NCBI RefSeq assembly: GCF_013385425.1 | Contig: NZ_JACAQA010000002.1 | Location: 62,001-126,000 of the forward strand | Origin: Pseudomonas gingeri | GTDB lineage: Bacteria > Pseudomonadota > Gammaproteobacteria > Pseudomonadales > Pseudomonadaceae | Reading direction: 5' to 3' | Length of the DNA: 64,000 nt | Shown here: positions 44,863 through 53,887 of the stretch, piece by piece | Layout of the letters: the number at the start of each line of letters is the position of its first letter | Numbering within the stretch: position 1 is the first letter of the stretch | The notes under the pieces: generated by a model | What the model was told of the DNA's origin: nothing | Databases searched by the model: none | What the model saw: only the letters and a program-made list of their open reading frames with translations | Made by a program: the position numbers and the translations under genes

Positions 44863-45188
44863 GTCTCGTGGCGTACGAGAGACCTCGTTTCCTGACTGCG
44901 CAACTTCTGTCCCACCACTGGGATGAAAAACACCGCCTCCAGCTCCGCAGCGCCTGCAACACAAGGCCCCCATCCATCTGGCAACTTCCTGCCCGCTCAT
45001 GCGCAACACCTTGCGCACTTTTCCTGAAGAAACACCCTTTAAATCTATAAATTTTCTAGAAAATCAAAGTAACTAGTTGTTTTTAAACAAAAACTAAAGA
45101 ACAGGCACAACTCTTGATCTGTAGACCTGCGAACCCATCGAGTTTCCCTTGATGGCAAACAGCACCTCTTCGGACAAGGAATTCATCC
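44863..45188. other. Intergenic region upstream of hcp
   Basis: About 325 bp with no convincing gene. The last ~140 bp before hcp are A+T rich. They contain a 14-bp perfect palindrome, ATTTTCTAGAAAAT (45051-45064), a GTTTTT-AAAC-AAAAAC dyad (~45080-45095) and a sigma-54-like element. This is the probable control region of the effector island. Confidence 0.55.
45103..45119 (+). promoter_or_regulatory. Sigma-54-like promoter of hcp
   Basis: AGGCAC-AACTC-TTGATC compares with the -24/-12 consensus TGGCAC-N5-TTGC. The -24 GG is present with the correct 10-bp spacing, but the -12 GC reads GA. It lies 70 bp upstream of hcp. The perfect 14-bp palindrome about 40 bp further up could be an activator site. 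The T6SS cluster encodes a GAFTGA-type activator. Confidence 0.45.
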
Positions 45189-45704
45189 ATGCCAACACCT
45201 GCCTACCTGACCCTGCAGGGCACCAAGCAAGGCCTGATCACCGCGGGTACCTTTACCCAGGACTCGGTCGGAAACATCTACCAGGAAGGTCATGAAGACC
45301 AGATCCTGGTCCAGGGCTTCGCCCACGACGTCACCATCCCCCGCGACCCGCAGTCCGGGCAACCGACCGGCCAGCGCGTGCACCAGCCGCTGATGATCAG
45401 CAAGGTCTTCGACAAGTCCTCGCCGCTGATCTTCAGCGCCCTGACCAGCGGGGAAAAACTGACCAAATGCCGCCTGGAGTGGTACCGCACCTCCTCCTCC
45501 GGCACCCAGGAACACTATTTCACCATCGAGCTGGAAGACGCCATCGTCGTCGACGTGAAATCGCGCATGCCCAACTGCCAGGACCCGAACCAGGCGCACT
45601 TCACCCATCTGGAAGACGTGTTCTTCAGCTACCGCAAGATCACCTGGACCCACGAAGTTGCGGGCACCTCAGCCTCCGATGACTGGCGCTCCCCGGTGAT
45701 CTGA
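45189..45704 (+). CDS. hcp: Hcp, T6SS inner-tube protein
   Basis: A 171-residue Hcp-family tube protein. MPTPAYLTLQGTKQGLITAG, the GHEDQILVQGF segment, HQPLMISKVFDKSSPLI and the YRKITWTHE C-terminus are diagnostic; this is the Hcp2-type rather than Hcp1-type sequence. Hexameric rings form the expelled tube and chaperone small effectors. It heads the effector island and is followed by a strong hairpin before vgrG, which would favour Hcp over the downstream genes. No other hcp is in the window, so it probably serves the T6SS cluster at 2-19 kb. Confidence 0.96.
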   Translation: MPTPAYLTLQGTKQGLITAGTFTQDSVGNIYQEGHEDQILVQGFAHDVTIPRDPQSGQPTGQRVHQPLMISKVFDKSSPLIFSALTSGEKLTKCRLEWYRTSSSGTQEHYFTIELEDAIVVDVKSRMPNCQDPNQAHFTHLEDVFFSYRKITWTHEVAGTSASDDWRSPVI

Positions 45705-45713
45705 TTGCCCTTT

Positions 45714-45741
45714 GGCGTCGTTCGGCCTGGCCGACGACGCC
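45714..45741 (+). terminator. Strong hairpin between hcp and vgrG
   Basis: GGCGTCGTTCGGCC pairs with the following GGCCGACGACGCC, with one bulged T and a minimal loop. It starts 10 bp after the hcp stop and ends ~100 bp before vgrG. It can act as an attenuator that lowers vgrG transcription relative to hcp. Confidence 0.65.
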
Positions 45742-45844
45742 TTCCACCGTTCCCTCAAACCTTATGGCGCGCCGCGGCTTCGGCATTGGCGAAGGTTTCG
45801 TACGGCCCTGATTTCACGCCAAAGGGTTTTCCAAGGAGGAATCC

Positions 45845-47875
45845 ATGCCAGTGCCAGCCAATCAACCTCGCTTCAGCCTGACGATCGAGGACTTCGAACA
45901 CCCACTGCAGATCGCCGCCTTCAACGGCCGTGAAGCCCTTAACCAGCCCTTCAGCTTCGATCTGGAGTTGGTAGGCGAACGGGATCTCGATCTGCAAAGC
46001 CTGCTGCACAAGCAAGCCTTTCTCAGACTCTGCCCCTCGGGGGCGGGTATCCACGGGCAGTTCCATCGCGTCGCCCAGGGAGCACGGGGCAGGCGCCTGG
46101 CGCAATACCAGGTCAGCCTGCGCCCACGCCTTGCCGACCTCGAACACCGTATCAACCAGCGCATCTTCCAGCACCTCAGTACCCCGCAAATCATCGCGCG
46201 GGTGCTCAATGACCACGGCCTGTTCTGCAACCACTACCGCTTCCACCTCGGTGGCCACTACCCGGAGCGGGAATACTGCGTGCAGTACCGGGAGTCCGAC
46301 CTGCATTTCATCCAGCGTCTGTGCGAAGAAGAAGGCCTGCATTTCCACTTCCAGCATGATCCCGGCGGCCACACCCTGGTGTTCGGCGACGACCAGGCGT
46401 TTTTCCCCACACAAGCGCCTCGGCGCTATCAAACAGACAGTGGCCTGGCAACATCGACCACGGTCATCAAGCACTTCAACGTGCGCCTGGAAACCCGAAG
46501 CAGCGGCGTCGCGCGACGGGATTACGACTTCGAGAATCCCGGCCGGCCCCTTGAACAGATCAGTCGCGGCGAACAGCTGCCAGATCTCGAGGACTATGCC
46601 TTCCCGGCGCTCGGTATCGACCCGCGGCATCGTAAACAACGGGCTCAACGAGCCCTGGAGCGACACCGCTGCACCTTCCGCCAAGCCCAGGGCCGAAGCG
46701 ATATCCCCGTTCTGTCGAGCGGCCATCTGCTGACGCTCAGCGAACACCCGAACGACGACTGGAATGCCCTCTGGCTGTTGACCGAAATCAACCACGAAGG
46801 CCGGCAACCGCAAGTCCTGGAAGAGCTCACCGCCACCGCCAACACGGCGGACGGCTTCCGGCAGGGCTATCGAAACAGCTTCCGCGCCCTGCCCGGCGAC
46901 ACGCCTTTTCGCCCCGCACCGAGCCACCCGAAACCACGCATCGATGGCAGCCAGACCGCCGTGGTCACGGGTCCGCCGGGCGAAGAGATCCATTGCGATG
47001 CCCATGGCCGGATCAAGGTGCAGTTCCACTGGGATCGGGCTGCGCCCCACAACGACTCCAGCAGTGGCTGGTTGAGGGTCGCCTCGGCCTGGGCCGGAAA
47101 CGGCCATGGTGCGCTGAGCCTCCCCCGTGTCGGCATGGAAGTGCTGGTGAGTTTTCTCGAAGGCGACCCGGATCAGCCGCTGATTACCGGTTGCCTGCAC
47201 CATGGGCGCAACCGACCGCCCTACGAGTTACCCGCCCACAAGACCCGCAGCGTCTTCAAGACCCTCAGTTCACCCGGCGGTGGCGGCTTCAACGAGCTGC
47301 GCATCGAAGACCGCAAGGGCCAGGAGCATATCTACCTGCACGCCCAGCGTGACTGGCAACAGGTGGTCGAACACGACCAGTTCATCCAGATCGGTCATGA
47401 ACGCCACGACAGCGTGACCGCCAACAGCTACCGCGAACTCAAGGCCGACGAACATCGCAGCACCTCGGCCGATCGCAAGACCGAGGTAGGGGCCGACGAT
47501 CACCTGAATATCGGCCAGAGCCGGCATATGCGACTCGGCCACGGCTATCTGCTCCAGGCCGCCGAGGAGATCCACCTCAAAAGCGGTGCCCGGGTGGTGA
47601 TCGAGGCCGGTAGCGAACTGACCCTCAAGGTCGGCGGCAGCTTTATCAGGATTGATGGCAGCGGCATCACCCTGAGCCCGGAACCGAACGCTGATACCGG
47701 GGCGGTGCCGGGTGTCGGCACTCGGGTTGCCACCTTGCTGCCCGGTCTGTTCCAGGCCATTGACCGCCCTCTCCCCACGGCGCCTTTGTCCATGGCGCAA
47801 CTGACCACCCTGCTGCGTGGCGCAGCGTTCTGCGAAGAGTGCGAGAAGTGCAAGGCAGGTGTCTGTGAGCTCTGA
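45845..47875 (+). CDS. vgrG: VgrG, T6SS spike protein
   Basis: A 676-residue VgrG with gp27-like (NQPFSFDLELV, HRVAQGAR, YCVQYRESDLHFIQRLCEEE) and gp5-like parts (VVTGPPGEEIHCDAHGRIKV, QFHWDR, WLRVASAWAG, GMEVLVSFLEGDPDQPLI). A beta-helix needle with repeated K/T-x-V-G motifs follows, and a short Cys-rich tail FCEECEKCKAGVCEL. No C-terminal enzyme domain is fused, so it carries effectors non-covalently. The tail probably meets the DUF4123 adaptor or its Rhs cargo. AAGGAGG lies ahead of the ATG. Confidence 0.95.
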   Translation: MPVPANQPRFSLTIEDFEHPLQIAAFNGREALNQPFSFDLELVGERDLDLQSLLHKQAFLRLCPSGAGIHGQFHRVAQGARGRRLAQYQVSLRPRLADLEHRINQRIFQHLSTPQIIARVLNDHGLFCNHYRFHLGGHYPEREYCVQYRESDLHFIQRLCEEEGLHFHFQHDPGGHTLVFGDDQAFFPTQAPRRYQTDSGLATSTTVIKHFNVRLETRSSGVARRDYDFENPGRPLEQISRGEQLPDLEDYAFPALGIDPRHRKQRAQRALERHRCTFRQAQGRSDIPVLSSGHLLTLSEHPNDDWNALWLLTEINHEGRQPQVLEELTATANTADGFRQGYRNSFRALPGDTPFRPAPSHPKPRIDGSQTAVVTGPPGEEIHCDAHGRIKVQFHWDRAAPHNDSSSGWLRVASAWAGNGHGALSLPRVGMEVLVSFLEGDPDQPLITGCLHHGRNRPPYELPAHKTRSVFKTLSSPGGGGFNELRIEDRKGQEHIYLHAQRDWQQVVEHDQFIQIGHERHDSVTANSYRELKADEHRSTSADRKTEVGADDHLNIGQSRHMRLGHGYLLQAAEEIHLKSGARVVIEAGSELTLKVGGSFIRIDGSGITLSPEPNADTGAVPGVGTRVATLLPGLFQAIDRPLPTAPLSMAQLTTLLRGAAFCEECEKCKAGVCEL

Positions 47876-48635
47876 CCTCCTGACACCCGAGCGCTGGCTG
47901 GCCCAGGTCCCGCTTACCCCTCACGAACGGCTCTATCTGATACTCGGCGACGCCAGCGAGGCCAAGCCTCTGGCGGCCTTGCGCAAGATCGGCAGCCCAC
48001 TGGCCCCCCTGCCGGTCTGGAGGGACACACCTTATGCCGATTGGTTTGAGGTGATGCCTTATGTCCTCGAACTCACGGCGCAAAGCCCGTTTCTGTCGTG
48101 GATAGCCGACACCGGCTACCAGGATTGGGGCTGGCTTGCGGTGTCGTCGAATACCCCGGAACAGCTTGTGGCGCACCTGCGCGGGCTGACCCAGGTGAAG
48201 CTGCCGACGGGCAACCCGGTGTTCTTCCGCTTCTGGGACGGCCGCCAATGGTTGCCGACCCTCGACTTTCTCGGCGCCGAGGCCGGTGAGCTGCTGCCGG
48301 GCGTGAGTCGCTATCTCATCAACGGCCAGGCGCGAACGCTCGCCACCGCGGTCAGGCGCGAAGCCAGGACCTTTCCCTGGTGGGAGGTTCCGCCGTTGCT
48401 GCTGGAACACCTGTCCGGGGCGAGCCCCGAAACCCTGATTGACAACAGCCTGCAGTGGCTGAGCGAAGACCATCCGGCGCTGTATGACGCCGCGCCCATC
48501 CCCCACCTGCGACACAAGATCGCCCGTTTCCTGGAGCGTTCGGCGCCCGGCCCGAACCGGCAGGACGCCCTGCTCGCCTACCTCACCCGGGAACTGGAGA
48601 CTGGAGGGTTTCTGGCCAGGGAGGCCAACCGATGA
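47865..48635 (+). CDS. DUF4123-domain effector adaptor/chaperone (Tap/TEC-like)
   Basis: A DUF4123 protein of about 256 residues. LTPHERLYLILGDASEA, WFEVMPYVLEL, WGWLAVSSNTPEQLVAHLRGL and FFRFWDGRQWLPTLDF are family features. Such adaptors load Rhs-type and other effectors onto a specific VgrG. It begins at a GTG at 47865 overlapping the vgrG stop (AAGG about ten bases upstream); a GTG at 47817 is possible, and no ATG is available. It ends in an ATGA overlap with the rhs gene, as expected of a cognate pair. Confidence 0.87.
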   Translation: MSSDLLTPERWLAQVPLTPHERLYLILGDASEAKPLAALRKIGSPLAPLPVWRDTPYADWFEVMPYVLELTAQSPFLSWIADTGYQDWGWLAVSSNTPEQLVAHLRGLTQVKLPTGNPVFFRFWDGRQWLPTLDFLGAEAGELLPGVSRYLINGQARTLATAVRREARTFPWWEVPPLLLEHLSGASPETLIDNSLQWLSEDHPALYDAAPIPHLRHKIARFLERSAPGPNRQDALLAYLTRELETGGFLAREANR

Positions 48636-51600
48636 ACCGCATCGACTACATCGAAACACAACTCGACGATTTCAAGGACAGTCTGACGCTCTATCACCAG
48701 CAGACCCACAGTTGGTACGCCCAAGCACTGGATCAGGTCAGCCATGCCGCGGACCTGCCTTCACTGCTGAGTATGGACCGGGTCATCCGCTTCGGCGACA
48801 GCCACAAGGTCGTCGGTCTCCAGGACCGCGACTTCCTGTCCAATGTCGCACAGTGCCCGGACAGCGGCGTGCTGAACATCGAGAGCCTGTTCGAGTCGGT
48901 CCACGAGATTCCACTGGGCGATCTGCTGGTCGACGTCATCTCCGTCGACGGTGGTCCTGCGACCCCGATCCTGCTTGATGCCCAGGGCAAAGGCAGCTTC
49001 CAGGGCCAGCCGGGTCAGTTTTATCGGGTGCGGGTGCAAGGAGGCGTCACGTCCGAGCAGGTCGACGCCCTGTTCGCCGCCTACGCGGACCTGACCCAGG
49101 ACCTGGAAACCTGGTTGCGTCGCGAATGGAGCGGCTTCAAACCGCAATGGTCGTCGCAGACCGCCTCGACGGCACTGCTGGCCGTCGGTGAAGGCCTGGC
49201 CAGCGGCAGTTGGGAAGCGATCAAGGGGGTATGGGAAGGGCTCGAGCTGGTGCTCGACATCCTCAAGGATCCCCTCGCCTATGTTGATCGCCTGGGCAGT
49301 GGTGCCCAGGAGCTGGCCGACCTCGCTCGACGGGCACCCGCCGTGATGGAAAAGGCCCTGTTGCTGGCCAGCGATGAAGCCGCGCTCTTTCTGTTGTTGC
49401 GCACCGCCGCGATCTGGCTGGCGTCGCTGCCGCCAAGCCAGCTCGCCGGAGACACCGCGCATGTTGTGGCGAGCACCCTGGTCTCCGTGCTGATCGACTT
49501 GCTTCTGGGGTTGGTGCTCACCGTCGCGGCGGCGGGAGCCGGTGTCGCCTATCTGGCCCTGCGCCTGAAGAAGTACGGCAGCCAGATGGTGGAAGCCGGC
49601 ACCCGTTTTATCCAGGGCCTGTTCAACCTGCTCGATGGATTCATGGGTTATGTCGGTCGTTACAAGGCCGTGGCGGCTCGGGGTGTCGCGGGCGCACAAA
49701 AAAAGGGTGTCCTGCAGATGCGCTGGGACGGGCGCAAGAACGCCACGCTGCGCCAGACCGAACACCTCGACGACGTTCCGCGACAAGCCGGCAATCCCAA
49801 CGGCCACAGCGCCGAGCGCGCGGACAAGACCCAGACCCAGGGTTGCCCGGTGTCGATGGTTACCGGGGAGGAACTGCTGACTCTGGTCGACGGCGAGCTG
49901 GACGGCCCCTTGCCGTTTTCCTGGAGCCGACTGTATCGCACCAGTGCCGTGGAAACCCGCCAGGGCCTCGGTCCGGGCTGGAGCCATGGACTGGCCCACA
50001 GCCTGAGGTTCGACGGTGACGACGTCATCTGGACCGATCAGGAAAACCGCTCCATCAGCTTCCCTCGTCCCAGTACCCAACGGCCGGCCATTCACAACAG
50101 CCTGAGCGAAGCGGCGATCTACCTGGGCGATACGCCCGATGAACTGATCCTGACCCAGGCCGGTAGCACGCCGTGGTTCTATCACTTCAAGTACGACCGG
50201 TACGGCGCCCGACTGTTTTCCCTGAGTGACCGACATGGCAATCGACTGAGCATCAGCCATGACCTCGAGGGCCGCATCCAGCGCTTGGACAACGGCCTCG
50301 GACGCGCCCTGCTGTTGCGTTACGACCGTAGCCGTATCGTCGCGGTCGAGTATCAGCAGGAACAGCCCGGCGCTTATCTCTCCGAAGGCTGGCAGACCTT
50401 GCGCACGCTGGTGCGCTATCGCTACGACGACCAGGGCCACCTGATCGAAGCCGCCAATGCCGTCGACGAGTGCGAGCGCTACGCCTATGACGAACATCAC
50501 GTCATTCGTGAGCGCCAGTTGGCCGGCGGTGCCGCGTTCTACTGGGAGTGGCAAGGCGTGGGCAAGCGAGCCCGCTGCGTACGCCACTGGGCCAGTTTTG
50601 CGCAGATGGACAGCCGTTACACCTGGGGCGACGACGGCAGCGTTACCGCCCTGCATCTCGACGGCAGCGAAGAAGTCTTTGTCCACGATGAGCGGGCGCG
50701 GCTGATCCGCAAGGTCGATGCCGATGGCGCCGAGCAACACAAGGACTACGACGCCCAAGGCCGGCTGATTGCCGAAAAGGATGCCCTGGGCGCCATTACC
50801 GAATACCGCTACAGCGAAGCCGGCCGGCTGCTGGCCGTTATTCCGCCGGAAGACGAACCGACCTTCTACGAGTATCACAACGGCCATCTGTGCAGCGTGC
50901 AACGTGGCCAGGCACGCTGGAAATATGCCCGTAACCCACAGGGTGATATCACCCGCACGACCGACCCTGCGGGCCAGGTCACCGAGTATGAATACGAACG
51001 CCGGGGCCTGCTGAGCGAGATCCGTCATCCGGATGGCAGCCGGCACAGCCTCAGTTGGGACCGACTCGGGCATCTCTTGGAAGAACGCCTCCCCGACGGC
51101 AGCCTGCTGAAATACGGCTACGACGAACAAGGTCGGCAAACCAGCCGACAGGCAGCGGACGGGGCCGTCACCCGCTACACGTGGAACGCCATTGGCCGCC
51201 TGACCCAGGTTGAAATGCCCGGCGGGGCCAAGCGCCGCTTCAGCTACAACGCCTACGGCAAGATCACCGCCGAAACCGATGAACTGGGGCGGGTGACCCG
51301 TTATGAATACGCGGACGACCTGCACCAGGTCAGTCGTCGCCTCAACCCCGATGGCAGCCAGCTGCGCTATCGCTACGACAACGCCCGGCTGCTGCTCAGC
51401 GAAATCGAGAACGAACGTGGCGAGCATTACCGCCTCGACTATTACCCCAACGGCCTGATCCGCGAGGAAACCGGCTTCGATGGCCGGCGCACAGCCTACG
51501 CCTACGACCTCAACGGCCATCTGCTGGAGAAAAAGGAGTTCGGCGACGATGGCAGCGAGCTCGTCACCGGCTACCAACGCGACAGTACTGGACGCTTGCG

Positions 51601-53350
51601 GCTCAAGAGCCTCGCCGATGGCCAGAAGATCCACTATCACTACGATGGGCTGGGCCGTCTGGTCAGCGTCGATGACGGGCACTGGCCGCTGACCTACGGC
51701 TACGACAACCAGGATCGCCTGACCAGCGAACACCAGGGTTGGGCTACGCAGCGTTATCGCTACGATGCCGTGGGACAGTTGATTCACTGCCGTTTGCCGG
51801 ACGGCAACCTGATCGATTATCGCTACTTACCGGGCGGGAGACTGATCGGTGTCGACCTCAACGGCCGGCACCTGACCCGCCACCGCTTCGAGGCCGGACG
51901 CGAGCGCCTGCGCCAACAGGGTCAGTTGCTCAGCCATTACCGTTACGACGAACAAGGTCGGCTGCTGAAACACCGCCTCAGCCAGGACAATAGCGGGCGT
52001 TACCAGCGTTTCTACGCCTATGAAGCCAACGGCAATCTGGCGAGTATCGACGACAGCCGCCACGGCCTGCGCCGTTACCAGTACGACCCGCTGGATCGAC
52101 TGAGTGAAGTCCGTGGCGATCCCTGCGAACGTTTTGTCCACGATCCCGCCGGCAACCTGCTGGGCGATAGTCCACGCATGGCGCGAACCCGCGGCAACCG
52201 TCTGCTGTTCCGTGGTCATAGCCATTTCGACTATGACGCCTTTGGCAATCTGGTCCGTGAACGCAATGTGAGCGAGCCACAGCTCGTTACCGAATACCGC
52301 TATGACTGCCAGCACCGACTGGCCGGCGTCAGCCTGCCGGATGGCAGCACGGTCAGCTACCGCTACGACGCCTTTGGCCGCCGTATTGCCAAGACCTGCG
52401 CGGGCCGGACCACCGAATACCTCTGGCAAGGCGACCGGCTGATTGCCGAAAGCGGCCCGGCACATTACCGCAGTTACCTGTACGAGCCGGACAGTTTCCG
52501 GCCCCTGGCCCTGCTCAATGGCGAGGGGCCGGAGCAGGTCGAGGCGTTCCATTACCAACTCGACCACCTGGGTACACCGCAGGAGCTGACGGACGAAGCC
52601 GGCAATATCCGCTGGGCGGCGCGCTACCACGCCTATGGCCGGATAGCCCACCTCGACCGCGCGGATATCGACAACCCGCTGCGTTTCCAGGGCCAGTATT
52701 TCGATACAGAAACCGGCTTACACTACAACCGGCATCGCTACTACAATCCCGAAACCGGCCGCTACCTCACCCCCGACCCGATCAAACTGGCCGGCGGGCT
52801 AAACAGCTACCAGTACGCGCCCAACCCTACGGGGTGGGTGGATCCGTTGGGGTTGAGCTGTGACTGTCCTGGTTCAGACAAAAAGAAAAACGACACAACC
52901 CGCTCTCAAGGACCTGATGTCGAGAGCGGAGAGCCAAAGAGTCCAGAGGCCGGTGGAGATAAAAAATATCTCTATCGGGGAGAAAACAAATACCGCCCCA
53001 GTGAAATTTTTGAGAGCGGATTCACAAGCAAAGGCGATAGTACGGACCTTTACCTACATGCATTGAATAGCAAAGACCCACTAAGCAACTTCATAAGCAC
53101 CTCCACATCAAAGGACGTCGCAATAGATTTTGCAACCAATTTCAGAACTAAAAAAGGATATTTGTTTACACTCAAAAAAATTCATGGCCGCGACGTAAAC
53201 AAAGAGCTTGGAAAACATTCGGAGTACCAATATGAAATGGAGATAGCCATACCAAATCGTATCAACAGCGAAGACATTTTAGGCGCGACCCCACTAAAAT
53301 CAGATGGGAGCTACGTCGGACACTCCATACCAAACCCTCGGAGAAAGTAA
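48632..53350 (+). CDS. Rhs-family polymorphic toxin with C-terminal ADP-ribosyltransferase
   Basis: 1572 residues. N-terminus (1-~400): a non-PAAR region with hydrophobic helices at ~250-315 (WLASLPPSQLAGDT, LIDLLLGLVLTVAAAGAGVAYLAL abridged). Rhs core: opens GCPVSMVTGEELLTLVDGEL and contains dozens of YD repeats (YRYDDQGHL, YEYERRGLL). It closes with DPIKLAGGLNSYQYAPNP and DPLGL, the autoproteolytic Asp region. Tip (~1410-1572): Arg1449 in YLYRGE, STS at 1489-1491 in FISTSTS, and Glu1535-Met-Glu1537, the R-S-E triad of cholera-toxin-like ADP-ribosyltransferases. The tip is A+T rich. The target is unknown. It is probably delivered by the VgrG and adaptor encoded upstream. Confidence 0.9.
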   Translation: MNRIDYIETQLDDFKDSLTLYHQQTHSWYAQALDQVSHAADLPSLLSMDRVIRFGDSHKVVGLQDRDFLSNVAQCPDSGVLNIESLFESVHEIPLGDLLVDVISVDGGPATPILLDAQGKGSFQGQPGQFYRVRVQGGVTSEQVDALFAAYADLTQDLETWLRREWSGFKPQWSSQTASTALLAVGEGLASGSWEAIKGVWEGLELVLDILKDPLAYVDRLGSGAQELADLARRAPAVMEKALLLASDEAALFLLLRTAAIWLASLPPSQLAGDTAHVVASTLVSVLIDLLLGLVLTVAAAGAGVAYLALRLKKYGSQMVEAGTRFIQGLFNLLDGFMGYVGRYKAVAARGVAGAQKKGVLQMRWDGRKNATLRQTEHLDDVPRQAGNPNGHSAERADKTQTQGCPVSMVTGEELLTLVDGELDGPLPFSWSRLYRTSAVETRQGLGPGWSHGLAHSLRFDGDDVIWTDQENRSISFPRPSTQRPAIHNSLSEAAIYLGDTPDELILTQAGSTPWFYHFKYDRYGARLFSLSDRHGNRLSISHDLEGRIQRLDNGLGRALLLRYDRSRIVAVEYQQEQPGAYLSEGWQTLRTLVRYRYDDQGHLIEAANAVDECERYAYDEHHVIRERQLAGGAAFYWEWQGVGKRARCVRHWASFAQMDSRYTWGDDGSVTALHLDGSEEVFVHDERARLIRKVDADGAEQHKDYDAQGRLIAEKDALGAITEYRYSEAGRLLAVIPPEDEPTFYEYHNGHLCSVQRGQARWKYARNPQGDITRTTDPAGQVTEYEYERRGLLSEIRHPDGSRHSLSWDRLGHLLEERLPDGSLLKYGYDEQGRQTSRQAADGAVTRYTWNAIGRLTQVEMPGGAKRRFSYNAYGKITAETDELGRVTRYEYADDLHQVSRRLNPDGSQLRYRYDNARLLLSEIENERGEHYRLDYYPNGLIREETGFDGRRTAYAYDLNGHLLEKKEFGDDGSELVTGYQRDSTGRLRLKSLADGQKIHYHYDGLGRLVSVDDGHWPLTYGYDNQDRLTSEHQGWATQRYRYDAVGQLIHCRLPDGNLIDYRYLPGGRLIGVDLNGRHLTRHRFEAGRERLRQQGQLLSHYRYDEQGRLLKHRLSQDNSGRYQRFYAYEANGNLASIDDSRHGLRRYQYDPLDRLSEVRGDPCERFVHDPAGNLLGDSPRMARTRGNRLLFRGHSHFDYDAFGNLVRERNVSEPQLVTEYRYDCQHRLAGVSLPDGSTVSYRYDAFGRRIAKTCAGRTTEYLWQGDRLIAESGPAHYRSYLYEPDSFRPLALLNGEGPEQVEAFHYQLDHLGTPQELTDEAGNIRWAARYHAYGRIAHLDRADIDNPLRFQGQYFDTETGLHYNRHRYYNPETGRYLTPDPIKLAGGLNSYQYAPNPTGWVDPLGLSCDCPGSDKKKNDTTRSQGPDVESGEPKSPEAGGDKKYLYRGENKYRPSEIFESGFTSKGDSTDLYLHALNSKDPLSNFISTSTSKDVAIDFATNFRTKKGYLFTLKKIHGRDVNKELGKHSEYQYEMEIAIPNRINSEDILGATPLKSDGSYVGHSIPNPRRK

Positions 53351-53351
53351 A

Positions 53352-53744
53352 TTGAAACCCATAAAAATCAAAATACTTATCAACAATGAAAAGCAGACTG
53401 CAACTTTAGCATGCAACACCAAAACAACATCCATGAAGCTCATCATAGATGGCGCCCCTGAAGAAACTTACATCGCCGACGACTTCTATGAGTGCCTCGG
53501 AAAAATCAGAAAAGAACATCAAAATATAACCTTTCTCTGTAAGGGCTCAAAAATAAATGTTCGCCCATCGAGCATGTCATCACAAATGTCCCTTGGAATA
53601 AAAGCGTATGAATTGACACTAGGAAAACCGTCTTCACCAAAAGATTTAGTAGACATTTTTGACTACGAGGAAAACGACCTCACCAACAGCCGAGAAGAAC
53701 AGGAAGCCTTCTATATGAAATGGCGCGAGACACCAAAATCTTGA
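53352..53744 (+). CDS. Immunity protein for the Rhs ADP-ribosyltransferase (probable)
   Basis: A 130-residue acidic protein with no signal peptide. It begins two bases after the rhs stop. The TTG at 53352 has GGAG eight bases upstream (inside rhs); an ATG at 53304 would read antisense to the toxin tip's frame and has no ribosome site. It contains DDFYECLGKIRKEH, FLCKGSKINVRPSSMSSQMS and LGKPSSPKDLVDIFDYEEND, blocks I recall from small genes beside polymorphic toxins. It is strongly A+T rich like the toxin tip. By position it should neutralise the ADP-ribosyltransferase in the cytoplasm. Confidence 0.75.
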   Translation: MKPIKIKILINNEKQTATLACNTKTTSMKLIIDGAPEETYIADDFYECLGKIRKEHQNITFLCKGSKINVRPSSMSSQMSLGIKAYELTLGKPSSPKDLVDIFDYEENDLTNSREEQEAFYMKWRETPKS

Positions 53745-53887
53745 AATTTAAAATCGATGATATTTTATTTTTCAGTCACAAAAACAAGAAAAATATAACT
53801 GCAACTAATTTGGCACCAGAAAAGACTCCTCAGCAAAAATCCCGATGACTGCTCACCGGGACCACACATCAACTACAAACCAAAATC

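Noticed and set aside
45755..47203. A 482-codon minus-strand frame opposite vgrG
   Set aside because: An antisense shadow of vgrG; only its last ~25 codons, in the intergenic gap, look protein-like.
48761..51787. A 1008-codon open frame on the minus strand opposite rhs
   Set aside because: It is the antisense shadow of the repeated YD codons; no recognisable domain, and rhs is certain.
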